Shown here one piece after another: positions 26,970 through 35,652 of a DNA stretch of 64,000 nt. This stretch comes from Datnioides undecimradiatus. Taxonomy: Eukaryota > Chordata > Actinopteri > Lobotiformes > Datnioididae. Where the stretch lies: positions 1,339,501 through 1,403,500 of the forward strand of contig WARS01000071.1 of assembly GCA_008933995.1 (NCBI GenBank), read 5' to 3'. The notes below the pieces were generated by a model. The model searched no databases, was not told the origin of the DNA, and saw only the letters and a program-made list of their open reading frames with translations. The translations under genes were made by a program, and so were the position numbers. Within the stretch, counting starts at the first letter, position 1. Every line of letters starts with the position of its first letter.

Positions 26970-28282
26970 TGAGGGAGTGAACATAATAAGTGAACGTGTA
27001 TGCGTTTGTACATGCATTATGTATGCGGCGCTCACTGTTGCATTGTGTGACTGTACATTCTTTTGAGACGCCATGCTGGTGCACACGAGCGCATAGTTTA
27101 ATATAAGTGTGTGTGTGCGTGTGTGTGTGCGCGCAGGGATACGGGACTTGCGCGTGTGTGTGTGAGTGTTTTAAATTTCAGGGAGGTGATGGGTCAATAG
27201 CTTTGTCAAACAAGCCTGTGCAGGGAGACCTGCAGACCTCAGGTAGCCCGACTGTCAGTTTTAGCTTTAATCGCGTTAATCCGCCCGGAGACACATGAAA
27301 ACAATCACATAATAACACAACAGAAACGCACTCGCAAAAAACCCCCAAACAAACACATAAAGGTCAACAATAATGACATTCTGCTCAGGAAAATGAACAG
27401 AAAGGGCAGAAAAACGTCTGAACGTGTGTGAAACCTGTCATTATACTGTAGAAATGGATGAAATGCCCCAGTGCACCAGTGACTAAACTGCAAAAATGTC
27501 TGATTCGATTCAATAAATCACGTTTTAGATGCAGAAAAAAACCAAATCTGGCTGCCAGAGAAAGATAATACTTCTTCAAATACGTCTACAAAACAAGATT
27601 GAATTACCTAAAACGAGAGTAAGAGGGATTCTCGCTAACTGTGCAGAGCTGGAACAGGTTTTGTCCCTTTGAGCCCTCGAGCTCATACTGAAAACGTGTC
27701 AGAGTAGATTTTTAACACTAGACGTGAGGTTATCTCATTTACTGAGACACAGTGTCTGCAGAATACAACCTCAAAACAACCACAGGGTTCAATTATTTTG
27801 ATTTTTATCCCAAAAATGTGAAGATGTCATGTTGGATTTTGTGGTTCTGGTTGATTTCTATGTTACAAATGTTTAATTTATTCATAAAAATAACCAAAAC
27901 AGCACAAAATAATTTGAAAATATAGCTTTTGACATTATAAAATCCACCGTATATGATATAAAATGACATTTATACACATAATGAGTTTTAAGAACGAAAA
28001 ACAATGTGATATGTGCTTTTGGCTGAACATAGAGCTTCACTTTGGGCTGCAAATCCAGGTTCTCGGCCAAACTGGTTGCCAGACAGATAAGATAAATTCC
28101 CAAAAAAGAAATATAAATAAACAAACCTGCGTTTGAGAGCGATGAGTTAGAAACCAGATTTTCTGCGTAACGTTGAGGAGTTTCATGTTTTCTAAGTGTT
28201 AATGAGTGAAGAAGGTGAGCGTGGAGAACATGCAGCTTGTGCACAAAAGAAAGCTGGTGTACAACACACGGACCCAAAGCAT

Positions 28283-28320
<38 letters not shown>

Positions 28321-28483
28321 AGCTGAAGCCGGCTGTCGCTCTGCGGACGCACATACGTGTCCACATACGTGTGATTGTTGTGTTCAGACAGATGTGAGAC
28401 AGTCGACTCGTTATCATAAACGACCCTGTCTGTCCCAGAAGGGAGGGTTAGTCCCCCACAACATGAGTAATACACATGCATGG

Positions 28484-28526
<43 letters not shown>

Positions 28527-31500
28527 TCTGTGTGAGTCAACATGTGCAGAGGCAGGTGACCTCTGCCTGACAAACCGTCTCTGACATCAATACATAGAAA
28601 TCAGTGAGGGACTCTCCCTTCGCCAGGCGTCAGACAGGTGAACAGGATGGTGACGCCGCCAACCCAAACCACTCGCCACCCCCAAGCCACCCTCCACCCG
28701 ACTCCCCACGGCTTTGACCTTTCACCTACACACAACCAGCAGACTGAGCCGGTACCTGCCGACTGCCTACGTCTGCTAAAAGCTTTGATTTAGCACCAAA
28801 GGTAGCAAAGAACCCACTTCTGTTGTTGCACTGCCTCATGTTGTGTGACTACAACACCTCGTTAAGCGGCCGTCGCAGTGCGCTGAACATGTTTTCAACA
28901 CTAACAACTGACGCAAAGTCAATGCAATGTGATATAAGCGTGCAACTGAGCGTTCGGCCGTCCGTCTGACTGGTTTTCTGCAAAATGCTCTGAGCAAACA
29001 GCTGCAGCAGAACAAAACAGAAGAAGCTTTACGCGTTTTGCGACGTTAACTCGTGTCTGTGCGTCCTTTAGGGGGCGCCACACAGCATAAAGTTCACAAA
29101 CTAAATCGTCCATTAGTTAAATAAAGTGCTTTACTGTCTTAATTATTGTTTTAATATAATTTAAATATATTCCTTGTCTGTTTGTTCTGGGGGAGCATTC
29201 AGGTGAAGCTTTACTCATTTATTCAGACTGATGTAACAGGAAGTCAACGAGCCGTCGTTACAGCAGAATACACAGAGATGTGAGGTGTTTGTCCGACTGT
29301 AGGACCAGTGATTGGTCCAGACTTCAGTGTGCCGTGATTGGTCGAACACACGAGCCAGAGCAGCGGTCGGTCAGTTCAGTGCTTGTATTGACGGGGCAAA
29401 GGCAAACAGAATAAAAACCCTGACGTTACCTTTAAAAACAGGCGTTTCGTTCACAATCGAGCAAGAAAAAACACACATTTCTTGTATTTTTACACCAAAA
29501 CATCAAAGTTTATTTCAACTTTGGTTTAAAAAAACATGTTACAGCCATTTCAGGCCCACGTGGTCCGTGTTAAATGCTTATTCACTCAAAATAAACCTTA
29601 AATTTGTCATTTTAACATCTTGCACCACTGCCTTTAGCATATAATCACATCTGCATCTATCTAATGTCTCTCTTCTTGCTCGACCAATCAGCTTTTGCGT
29701 TAAACATGACGATAGTTCAGACTAAACCTCCTGCATCTCTGCAACGCAACATATTTCAGCTTTTAAACAGAGAGAGAGGAAGGTGGAAGTGAGGGTGAAC
29801 TGGGCGAAGTGAGGAAGGATGGAGGGCGCAGAGTGAGGGGCCACGAGAAGGGGGCAAGGAGAACAAGGCGAGGAAGGGGAGAGGAGGAGGAGGAGGAGGT
29901 GGAGAGGAGGGGGCTTCACATCAAAGTTGTGTCTGGTGGCTAGAGATTAGGGACCGCATTGCAAGAGGGGATTGTTCACTCCCCAAAGGGTATGAGCATG
30001 AATGTGTGTGTGGTGTGTGTGTGTGTGTGTGTGTGTTAAGGGGGGGGCAGCTCCTCAGGGTCTCTCTCTGGGGGCTGCATTCCTTGTCTGTCATGTACTT
30101 TATGGCCCCTTCCAGCTCAGATCGCGCGCTCCACTTTATACATTGTCTACTTTGTTGCCTGTTGCACCGACTGAACTCCGGCTGCTGCATGCATCCATCG
30201 GGACATCCATCACTGCCTGAAGCTGCCATTTTAACTCAAAACAGCAAAAGTGTGCACTCAGACAAACAGACCAAAAGATAAATCTGAGTAATTAAATAAC
30301 ATGTAAATAACTTTACAGAGTGTGAAATCAGAGCAAAACCCCTTCGTGACGACGTTCAGGGGGCGCCAGAGCTCGATGTAACGAGCTGTGTTTGAATGTT
30401 TTGCAGCTATGAGATGCTGAGAAATGTGGATGTGCACTGGAGAAAGAGGCGATCATGGGTGCGGAATACGGATCACTGCATGTGACAGACTTTCTGCAGA
30501 GTTTGAGTCGTTGTTGCGTGCTAACTAACCTAAAACACGTTGCTGCATGTGAGACAGATGAAACAAAGGTCAGTCTTGCAGAGTGTCGGCCATTTTGGCT
30601 CATTGACAATCAGTGTGAGAGACAATCGACCTGCACCGGGGAAACAGAGAGCGCTGATGTCCATACTGGTGGATGAACACAGGTGCATCACTTTTCCAGC
30701 TGCTGCCAGGTGAAAACAGACTGTAAACGTAATTAAAAGAATATAGATAATTCATTACAGTGCTAATGAGACGACGGCAGACACTGACTATCGACCAGGC
30801 CGCGCTAACGACGCTAACTGACGACACTTCCTTCAGTGCATCTCTCCACAGTTTGCAAACGCAGACTCCGACACACGAGAGCTCGGATTCATTCCATCCA
30901 TCTGTTACAGGCCCGGCACAGATCACCCATAATGCACCAGCCCCCATCAGCACGACTGTTAGAGCTGCTGCAGTTTCTTCTTCCTCAAACGTCAATCAGC
31001 TGCAGGAAGTCACTCTGGCATGCATCGCATTGTCACCAGGAGCAGCTGTGGCTTTGGATCATCACAGACAGCATTTAACTCATTAATGTCCAGTTTAATC
31101 CGCTACAGTCCTTCTACCGGCTGAGATAACGCTCCAAATTCAACAACCTGTGTTTTAATCCAGTGTAAACCTCATTTTCATCCCATGAAATGAGGGATAA
31201 ACTATATTTTGTAACTTTTTTAGCAGAAAATTGACTTTGTCTTGCAATGAAAACATGCTAAATATGAGAAACGTAAAGTTGTATCATGTGCAGCAACATG
31301 TCTGAACAGTTAACTCTTCTTTATGCTTCCACCTCTTTTACAGGAGAAACATCAAACCTCATTTCTCCTAAATCTTGACGATAAACTCTGAACAGTAGCG
31401 CTGTGATGAGCCAACTTCAACTTCCTGCAGCTCCCTCAATTAAGAAAAGTCTTGGCTCTGCAGGTTATTGTGACATGCGAGTAATTGGAAGATTACAGTG

Positions 31501-33690
31501 TGAAATACGTCCAGCTGCAAACATAAAGACGAGAGCTGCGTGTGGTGAAGCTCCAGACGCTCTGTTGACAGCAGGTTTCTGGTTAATCACAGCCTCCGGG
31601 GCAAAACGTCACACATTCACCCGCTCACTGAGCCTTTTCACCCGGGTCACCTGATATTCCAAACATATCAACTCACAAGCAAGTCGGGAAAAGAACAATA
31701 TGGGGCATTAATGGGACCACAAAGCACTTTTAACAGCCCGTCCATTCCTCAATTTATCAAAAATGTCACAAAATATTAAAAAACTCTCTTTAAAGCCCGA
31801 AGTGGTGCTATTTATGACACTTTGTTGTCCGTCCAAACCCCAGAACATGTTGAATCTGAGAATAAATGACTGAACTGGAGCTAATTTTACTATTTCTGCA
31901 ACTGACTTGCAGCATTAGACATTAAACTAAAAACAGTCAATGCAATCAAGCTTGTTTATTTCAGATGAAATGATCAAATGCACAAACGGACCACACATTT
32001 ATTATATTTGCGCCCTGTGCTGTGTTTATTTTCTACTTAGCTTCCTGCTAAACACTGGAAAAGTGAGGTTTTCTCAGCAGATGTGCAGCAGGGACACCTG
32101 TTTTGCAAACGTCTGCGCTGGTTACAGCTTAAATCCATGTCCAACTGCTGCAGAGGGCTGGTGTTTATGTGCAAAACTGAAGGTTTTTGTTGTTTTGAGA
32201 GACAAACCTTTCATAATAGAGCAAATATCTGTCTGATGCACACAACTTACATAACTTTAAGCCCACAGTGCAACTCTCAGGAGCCTTTATGAGCCACAGA
32301 TGTGACAGAATCTCGATAAAAGATGCATGTTTATATACTAAAACCAACATTCCTATGTGTTTATAGAGTAGATTCAGATTTAATGTGGAGTTTGCATTAG
32401 GTGGCGAGATGTGATCCTAATTTCTGGCATTTGATCAATAACTGTCAAGGTCCTCTTAACGCCACAGCGTGACTCACGTTGTCTCACAACGAGCTGCTGC
32501 AGTTAAGTCCATATTCATTCTGACAGTATTATCAGACTGTGACAGAGCTGATCCCGCCAGGATTAGTCTGAGCTAACAGAGGGAAACTCATCACAAACAT
32601 CACTGAGTCACACACTCAATGGGACCATTCACCACACCTCCCGGGTTGTTCGCAGGTGAGATTTCAAAACATGCAAAAAGAAAACACAATCCCAGGAATG
32701 TGACAAATGTGATAAATGTGTATATTGGTTTGAAAATGTGCTGAGGAGCCCAGACAACGTGCTTCATACCTGAGCCCGCAGGTGCGTCATCACACTGCGG
32801 CCTGCAGCCAGGAGAGTGGCTCAAATGTCAATGTTTCGCTGCACAGATCACGCTTTTAACAAGACATTTACGCTATTTTGCACCAGCTCCTGTCGCTTTA
32901 CACACAAAAACATTAATATCGGATATAATTATGACCAAATATGATGAAAATACACAAAATATTGTTGTTAAACAGTCCTAAAGTGTGATTTTGAGTCGGG
33001 TTGACTTGTTAAAAGTCATATTTTAATGGTTTTCCTATGCACTGATTCTGAAGCTTCCTGGGAATCGAACATGAGCCGCGTGTTTTCAGTGGGTGCTGAC
33101 CTGTTAACGTGTTTTTTGTGCAGGAGTCTTTCTGCTCCTGCAGGTAAAGTTACTCAACTACCTGCATGATGTCAATATCCCGGTGAGCTGCATCACTCGC
33201 GTCCTCATGACTCCTCCCCTCCGCTTTCCACCGCGTGGCTCCTTTCTGAACTTTCTCGTGGGTCCAACAGCAACGTGAACACTTCTTATTTGTCATATCT
33301 GTGTGTGCGCGCGTGTGTGTTGAGCCGCCGACTGCAGCTCTATTAATAAATCACCGATTTAGACGGAAGTTCAGCCGGTAAACTCTCCACCGAGCACCGG
33401 AGCGCGTTCACAACCAGGAAACCACGGCAGCAATACAAGAAAAAAAACAACAGAAATCCCGCCGCGCATTCCTGCTGCCGTCACAGCAGATCTAACATCA
33501 GCCCCACAGTTAACCCCGCGGGGCTTTTTAAGCTAAATCGCTGTTAAATCACTTTTCAGCGGCGCAGACACAGATTGGAGCCGTAATAACTGCGCTATGC
33601 CGCCAGAAGACTGCGAAAAGACGCGACCGAGCCGCATAAATCACTTTAAACTCACCCATCACCATCAGAAACAACGTTTACTTGCATCAT
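2303..33690 (-). CDS. dnmt3b: DNA (cytosine-5)-methyltransferase 3B-like gene, 15 coding exons, 3' part off-window
   Basis: De novo DNA methyltransferase; the family adds methyl groups to CpG cytosines from S-adenosylmethionine in the nucleus. Fifteen exons read in one frame (599 codons): acidic/Ser-rich N-terminus (about 1-219), PWWP (about 222-300; [20 protein letters not shown]), linker, ADD zinc domain (about 396-522) and the start of the methyltransferase domain ([21 protein letters not shown]). All introns are GT-AG and all split codons agree. The match is closer to DNMT3B than DNMT3A ([44 protein letters not shown]). The head-to-head neighbour commd7 supports DNMT3B orthology. Which teleost paralogue (dnmt3ba or dnmt3bb type) is not decided; no N-terminal calponin-homology exon was seen. 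The catalytic Pro-Cys exon and everything after ITKKN lie left of position 1. The start is chosen because it restores phase with the next exon. Confidence 0.95.
2556..2640 (-). CDS. dnmt3b: dnmt3b exon 14 (methyltransferase motif I)
   Basis: Reads [20 protein letters not shown] then [16 protein letters not shown] is motif I of C5-cytosine methyltransferases, the S-adenosylmethionine-binding loop. Acceptor CTTCCAG, donor ACTG|GTGAGT, followed by interrupted UG repeats. Confidence 0.97.
3460..3643 (-). CDS. dnmt3b: dnmt3b exon 13 (ADD domain, PHD part 2 and linker)
   Basis: Reads [40 protein letters not shown] and [21 protein letters not shown]. Contains the last zinc-binding Cys residues (CFCVDC, WRCYMC) and the helix joining ADD to the catalytic domain. 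Donor TTT|GTGAGT. Confidence 0.97.
3740..3852 (-). CDS. dnmt3b: dnmt3b exon 12 (ADD domain, PHD part 1)
   Basis: Reads [20 protein letters not shown] then [18 protein letters not shown], with the last Arg split across the junction. [16 protein letters not shown] is invariant in DNMT3B. The Cys pairs are zinc ligands. The acceptor TTCAG follows a (UG)n tract. Confidence 0.97.
4750..4829 (-). CDS. dnmt3b: dnmt3b exon 11 (ADD domain, GATA-like zinc finger)
   Basis: Completes Glu from exon 10, then [26 protein letters not shown]. Two CxxC pairs form the GATA-like finger of the ADD domain, which in the family binds histone H3 unmethylated at Lys4. [13 protein letters not shown] is identical to the human core. 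Donor AAG|GTAAAA. Confidence 0.97.
5463..5585 (-). CDS. dnmt3b: dnmt3b exon 10 (linker before ADD)
   Basis: Starts with two bases completing an Asp codon, then [40 protein letters not shown]. The PAPKRLK-like element of human DNMT3B aligns with PSAKRPR. The acceptor CGCAG is preceded directly by a (UG)n tract with almost no pyrimidine run. Donor AGAG|GTACGG. Confidence 0.9.
5686..5827 (-). CDS. dnmt3b: dnmt3b exon 9 (PWWP-ADD linker)
   Basis: Starts [20 protein letters not shown] and continues [27 protein letters not shown], matching the human linker motif EDQLKPMLEWAHGGF. Acceptor TCTCACCAG, donor CCG|GTGAGC; ends in phase 1. The Met at its 5' end is internal to the protein. Confidence 0.95.
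5828..7953 (-). other. dnmt3b intron 8
   Basis: AT-rich with no exon recognised. Contains a CA tract at about 7,491-7,512 and the GAA repeat near its 5' end in transcript orientation. Confidence 0.65.
7840..7914 (+). repeat. (GAA)n/(TTC)n trinucleotide repeat
   Basis: Four AGC units followed by about 20 uninterrupted AGA units, ending about 40 bp from the exon 8 donor. In the dnmt3b transcript orientation this is (UUC)n, shortly downstream of the donor at 7,953. Confidence 0.97.
7954..8061 (-). CDS. dnmt3b: dnmt3b exon 8 (PWWP domain, C-terminal helices)
   Basis: 36 codons, phase 0: [20 protein letters not shown] followed by [16 protein letters not shown]. This matches the helical end of the DNMT3B PWWP (human VSADKLVALGLFSQHFN-type segment). 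Acceptor CTGCAG, donor GAG|GTGAGC. Confidence 0.96.
8148..8306 (-). CDS. dnmt3b: dnmt3b exon 7 (PWWP domain, first part)
   Basis: 53 codons, phase 0. Encodes [40 protein letters not shown] and [13 protein letters not shown]. This is the PWWP core; in the family it reads histone H3 trimethylated on Lys36 through an aromatic cage, and the F, W and W positions expected for the cage are present. Acceptor CCGTCCAG, donor GAG|GTGAGG. Confidence 0.97.
9240..10165 (+). repeat. CA-rich minisatellite with about 40-bp unit
   Basis: About ten copies of GGAGACAACACACACCAGGA followed by AGAGAACACACAC between about 9,330 and 9,735, with variable CA spacers and two short GGAGAGAAC variants. Flanked to 10,165 by CA repeats with related GGAGAA spacers. 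Long His/Thr or Cys/Val open frames on both strands are products of the repeat. Confidence 0.93.
10587..10832. repeat. element with about 35-bp inverted repeats
   Basis: CCAGACTCCATTGACAAAAA at the left arm and TTTTTGTCCATGGAGTCTGG at the right arm are near-perfect inverted copies about 170 bp apart. A third, single-arm copy lies at about 14,580-14,630. Probably ends of a non-autonomous element; class not identified. Confidence 0.6.
10979..11116 (-). CDS. dnmt3b: dnmt3b exon 6 (Ser-rich linker before PWWP)
   Basis: 46 codons, phase 0. Reads [20 protein letters not shown] and ends [14 protein letters not shown], corresponding to the acidic/Ser-rich stretch just before the PWWP in DNMT3B. Acceptor CTGTGTCAG. 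The donor AAT|GTGAGA runs directly into a (UG)n tract of about 35 nt. Confidence 0.88.
11117..12814 (-). other. dnmt3b intron 5
   Basis: Contains R2 locus 1, a purine-rich run (about 11,800-11,880), TG tract at 12,027-12,060, (CA)n at 12,640-12,680 and a CTCF-like core at 12,351. No exon recognised. Confidence 0.65.
11531..11745 (+). repeat. 65-bp satellite-like repeat R2, locus 1 (2 units)
   Basis: A leader (ACTGAGCAGTGACTCAGCAG ...) is followed by two tandem units of the form TGTATTAAAGCAGAGACTCA GCTTCAATGCTCTGCAGAGACTCTGG. The same leader and units occur at 58.7 and 61.2 kb. Lies in dnmt3b intron 5. Confidence 0.88.
12815..12952 (-). CDS. dnmt3b: dnmt3b exon 5 (conserved RQ..PR..FQAG segment)
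   Basis: 46 codons, phase 0 at both ends, acceptor TTTCCAG|GAC, donor ATG|GTAAAC. Contains [15 protein letters not shown], which resembles the short conserved RQRPMPRLTFQAG segment upstream of the PWWP in DNMT3A, followed by a basic stretch ([10 protein letters not shown]). Dinucleotide repeats abut both splice sites: (UG)n before the acceptor and (CA)n after the donor. Confidence 0.88.
12953..13398 (-). other. dnmt3b intron 4
   Basis: Starts with (CA)n at 12,959-12,993; the rest is AT-rich with nothing recognisable. Confidence 0.6.
13399..13484 (-). CDS. dnmt3b: dnmt3b exon 4 (basic region)
   Basis: 86 nt beginning with two bases that complete an Asp codon from exon 3. Encodes [20 protein letters not shown] then STWDSYSE. 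The basic [10 protein letters not shown] run could act in nuclear localisation or DNA binding (inference). Donor GAG|GTGTGC is weaker than its neighbours. Confidence 0.8.
13485..14196 (-). other. dnmt3b intron 3
   Basis: AT-rich; a purine run (GAAAAAGAAGAAGAAG) lies near 13,535. No feature recognised. Confidence 0.6.
14197..14347 (-). CDS. dnmt3b: dnmt3b exon 3 (N-terminal region)
   Basis: Acceptor TTCTACCCTCAG, donor CAAG|GTAACA; 151 nt ending in phase 1. Encodes [20 protein letters not shown] and a Pro/Ser-rich tail ending NGDAASPQ. The acidic, Pro/Ser-rich composition is typical of the disordered N-terminus of DNMT3 proteins. It follows an intron of about 10.6 kb. Confidence 0.8.
18345..18640 (+). 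repeat. 39-bp minisatellite
   Basis: Unit CAGTACAGCTCATAAGCCCC GCCCCCTGGTGTCTGGCTG repeated with 39-bp spacing at about 18,349, 18,388, 18,427 and 18,466, then a fifth CCCCCTGGTGT core at about 18,532 after a shortened unit, followed by degenerate partial units to 18,640. Confidence 0.92.
19500..19970 (-). repeat. dispersed fish repeat family R1, copy 2
   Basis: Reverse-complement counterpart of 1,130-1,535, including the GGGGCGGGG and TTTTTTGGATTAG parts that extend beyond the shortest shared core. More diverged at its right end. Confidence 0.85.
20613..20669 (+). repeat. (CA)n microsatellite, about 28 units
   Basis: Uninterrupted CA tract in dnmt3b intron 2. Confidence 0.98.
21700..22060 (+). 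repeat. probable dispersed fish repeat with X-box and CTCF-like core
   Basis: Contains GGTGTCATGGCCGTCGCCAT, an RFX-type GTCGCCATGGTAAC (21,814-21,827) and GTCGCCCCCTGGTGG (22,012-22,026). Phrases such as CGCCCCCTGGTGG and GATGTCACGATTGACAG recur near 18.35 and 18.7 kb, which suggests a repeat rather than unique DNA. Confidence 0.45.
23125..23745 (+). mobile_element. L2-like LINE remnant (reverse transcriptase 3' part and tail)
   Basis: A reading of the plus strand gives [19 protein letters not shown] (about 23,163-23,220), the reverse transcriptase motif B/C region of L2-type LINEs. Further on come YANNTQ where YADDTQ is expected, [10 protein letters not shown], several stops and frameshifts, and a 3' tail with GAGGCACTTTGATTTGCCTT typical of L2-like ends. 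Both catalytic Asp of YADD are lost, so the copy is dead. Confidence 0.8.
24176..24219 (+). repeat. (GT)n microsatellite
   Basis: About 22 GT units; a second GT tract follows at 24,302-24,334 and a third at 24,750-24,783. Confidence 0.97.
24396..24555 (+). repeat. pyrimidine-rich tract
   Basis: About 160 bp almost entirely C and T (CCTCC, TTCCTT and CCTT motifs) on the plus strand; simple sequence, no coding function. Confidence 0.85.
24966..25074 (-). CDS. dnmt3b: dnmt3b exon 2 (N-terminal region)
   Basis: Reads (G)[20 protein letters not shown] and on to [10 protein letters not shown]. Acceptor CCTGTCCAG, donor ACC|GTGAGT. An internal Met (25,025; MPFNKY) could serve as an alternative start if the upstream exon is wrong. 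The intron starts with a CA-rich run within 10 nt of the donor. No domain is recognised in this part of the protein. Confidence 0.7.
25765..25822 (+). repeat. (GT)n microsatellite, about 29 units
   Basis: Longest uninterrupted GT tract in dnmt3b intron 1. Confidence 0.98.
26540..26702 (+). repeat. dispersed fish repeat family R1, copy 3 (short)
   Basis: Core block only, from AAATTCAGCCCGTACAG to CAGGGAGCTGCAG, same orientation as copy 1. Truncated on both sides relative to the other copies. Confidence 0.85.
26927..26967 (+). repeat. (GT)n microsatellite
   Basis: About 20 GT units in dnmt3b intron 1, about 225 bp right of R1 copy 3. Confidence 0.97.
29768..29912 (+). repeat. purine-rich tract
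   Basis: About 145 bp of nearly pure G/A (GGAAGG, GAGGAGGAGGAGG). Simple sequence; could adopt triplex structure, which is inference. Confidence 0.85.
33180..33650. promoter_or_regulatory. CpG-dense segment by dnmt3b first coding exon
   Basis: CpG dinucleotides are much denser here than in flanking DNA (CCGCCGCGCATT, GGAGCGCGTT, CAGCGGCGCAG, GACGCGACCGAGCCGC). It sits immediately downstream of the first coding exon in transcript direction, where vertebrate CpG-island promoters often extend. Extent judged by eye. Confidence 0.5.
33656..33690 (-). CDS. dnmt3b: dnmt3b first coding exon (putative)
   Basis: Encodes [12 protein letters not shown], with the last codon split 2+1. An acceptor-like ...CTCTAACATTGTCAG lies just upstream (AG at 33,694-33,693) and the donor is GG|GTGAGT. 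It was picked because the next exon needs a partner ending with two bases of a codon, which this exon supplies exactly. The N-terminus is not recognisable by homology, so the exon is an inference from phase and splice signals. Confidence 0.55.
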
Positions 33691-33853
33691 TACTGACAAT
33701 GTTAGAGCAGAAGTATAAAATAAAGTTTAAGTAGGAGGGACGCTGTTACTGGATTCACGCAATAAACTTACAATTGCGCACTGCTGATGCGCTAAATTAT
33801 AACAAATTATCACAGGAATACTGTAATAAAGGCTTTACGACATCTATAAAGTC

Positions 33854-33886
<33 letters not shown>
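33854..33886 (+). repeat. (CA)n microsatellite
   Basis: About 16 CA units between the first coding exon and the leader exon of dnmt3b. Confidence 0.97.
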
Positions 33887-33887
<1 letters not shown>

Positions 33888-34220
33888 ACGAGTGTCTGCT
33901 TGTTAATAACGATCATTAGGTGCAGACTAATTGCTGCACAGGGATACTGTCTCATCAGGTTCAGCACCATCTGCCTGCAGCTCGGTTAGTCGGTGCACAT
34001 GGGACCAAAAAACACTTCAAACTTTACAAACAAACAATGAAATAAACAGCAAACAAAAGAAACCACCAAACAGCAAATCTGGCTCCGCAAACTGCGTCAA
34101 ACAAGCTATCAAACGCGCTTTTTCTGAGAAACGTGCGCAAAAGTTCCTAATTACACTCGCTCGGTGGGTGCCTGCAATAAATCCTGCAAAAGCCCACGAA
34201 CCTCCCCGCTGAAAACTTAC

Positions 34221-34310
34221 ATAACCATCCACGCTGGTTGCACTCATCCACGGCAGGAAAGCAAAGGAGGAAGGTGCGCTGCTGTCCGCTGAGTCAAGTT
34301 TCTGGAAAAT
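34221..34310 (-). other. dnmt3b: candidate dnmt3b leader (5' untranslated) exon
   Basis: On the minus strand a strong donor (AT|GTAAGT, intron from 34,220) follows a short open frame MSATSVDGY that starts at 34,247. Joined to the acceptor at 33,694-33,693 this frame would stop at once (TAT|TAA), so the exon fits a leader better than the first coding exon. The upstream limit is a guess, because the frame stays open through a CT-rich tract to about 34.5 kb. No transcript evidence is available. Confidence 0.4.
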
Positions 34311-34410
34311 GTGTTGGAAGGAGTTGAAAATGAGCCTTGAACTTGGGCACGGAGCAGGAGTCGGTCTAGTCCTCTCGCAGGAGTTGTTCACGCTGTCGGA
34401 GCATGCTGCT

Positions 34411-34416
<6 letters not shown>

Positions 34417-34448
<32 letters not shown>

Positions 34449-34479
34449 ATGCCTCTCGCTCTCTCTCTCTCGTGCTCTC
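34417..34479 (+). repeat. (CT)n tract in the dnmt3b leader/promoter region
   Basis: Two CT runs broken by CCCTATGCCTCTCG. On the minus strand this is (GA)n, which lies in or just upstream of the dnmt3b leader exon. GA repeats are common in vertebrate promoters. Confidence 0.95.
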
Positions 34480-35640
34480 TGCGCGTGTGTCCTCTGCACA
34501 CTGACTGAGCCTCGGCGTGGCTCGGCCCATCAATAGGCGACCTGCAGAGACGGATGAGAGGAAATTGGCCGCTCGGAGCGATCGAGGCTTTCCCAGGTGA
34601 GAATGTCAACTCCCATTTTCTGTCCCCGGAGGTTAAACATGTGCGCAACCCCCGCAAACACCAACACACACTCATACACACTCCTTTCTCTCTCTCGTTC
34701 TGTTTGTAGTCTCAGTGAACCTCGCTTCACCATTTTTCAATAGAAAAACACAGACTTTCCCTTTTCTCGCCGGGGAGGCGAAACGCACGGTAGCTGAACA
34801 GAGGCACAGAGTTTACAGCATGCAGTGCTCATTTCTAACACTTACATATGCTGTACTACACTATAGTGGCCTATATTACAGAAATAGGTGCAGATACAAA
34901 CAATAAAAGGCGAAATTAAGGGTGATAAATAACTAAAAGTCTAATAAAGCAGAAAGTGCACAGGAGACATTAGTGTTGTACTAAGCAAACTAACACAGTG
35001 TGTAATATGTCGGCTGTAGCAGTTTACACCAGACTGTCATATTAATATGACTGAGTAATTACTATATACCACTGATACGGGGAGTTGTCTGTATCAATAA
35101 CACGATGTGAAGTAGTGCGATACACAGTATAACATTAGATATACACGTTATTATACAACATATTGGGTTATAACAAACATATCAATATAACATGGCGCAG
35201 TTTAGCATGATGTCACACTTTGTCTGACACCTACAGCTGAATATCTTATAGAGATTATGTGGGTTAAAACAACGGTGATCCTTTACTTCAGTAGAAGTAG
35301 CAACACAGTGCAGTAAAAATATTCAACTTCAAGTGAAAGTACTGCATTCAAAGTATTTTCAAACTACAGGAGTATTTTAAATTAAGCATGGCAGGTTTAT
35401 TTAGATATAACCTTTAAACAAAGTAAAGTTATGTGCTTTGCAGTGGGCAGAAAGTCGATAAAAAGATATGAAATAAAGACCAGGCAATCAGAAAACAGAA
35501 ATAAATATGAGAAAATATAAAAACACGCATGTTTACTTTGTTAATGGATGTTATGTTGATGCTCTGGCGCTCATTTGAATGGTTTTCTGAACATTTTGGG
35601 TCAAATTCCTTGTGGCAACAGCTCAGGATTTGCCCCTCGG

Positions 35641-35652
35641 TGCGCATGCGCA
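35641..35652. promoter_or_regulatory. NRF1-type palindrome upstream of commd7
   Basis: TGCGCATGCGCA matches the NRF1 consensus exactly and lies about 75 bp upstream of the commd7 start codon. An ETS-like ACCCGGAA follows at 35,660-35,667. The combination is typical of TATA-less housekeeping promoters. Confidence 0.75.

Larger units (their letters stand above)
25075..33655 (-). other. dnmt3b intron 1 (about 8.6 kb)
   Basis: Holds R1 copy 3, GT/CA tracts (25.77, 26.93, 28.28, 28.49, 30.01 kb), a purine-rich tract (29,768-29,905), two GGGGGCGCC cores (29,071 and 30,359) and a CpG-dense stretch (33,180-33,650) next to the first coding exon. No coding exon recognised. Confidence 0.6.

Noticed and set aside
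29921..30229. Minus-strand open frame [20 protein letters not shown] as an extra dnmt3b exon
   Set aside because: It runs into a TG repeat, shows no homology and is not needed for phase.
32765..32800. Minus-strand block between CTGCAG and CTCAG|GTATGA as a dnmt3b exon
   Set aside because: Its length or frame gives a stop or the wrong phase with exon 2.
34228..34499. Long minus-strand frame with Arg-Glu repeats leading into MSATSVDGY as the dnmt3b N-terminus
   Set aside because: The Arg-Glu run is a translated GA repeat, and the exon ends in phase 0, which does not fit exon 2. The exon at 33,656-33,690 fits instead.
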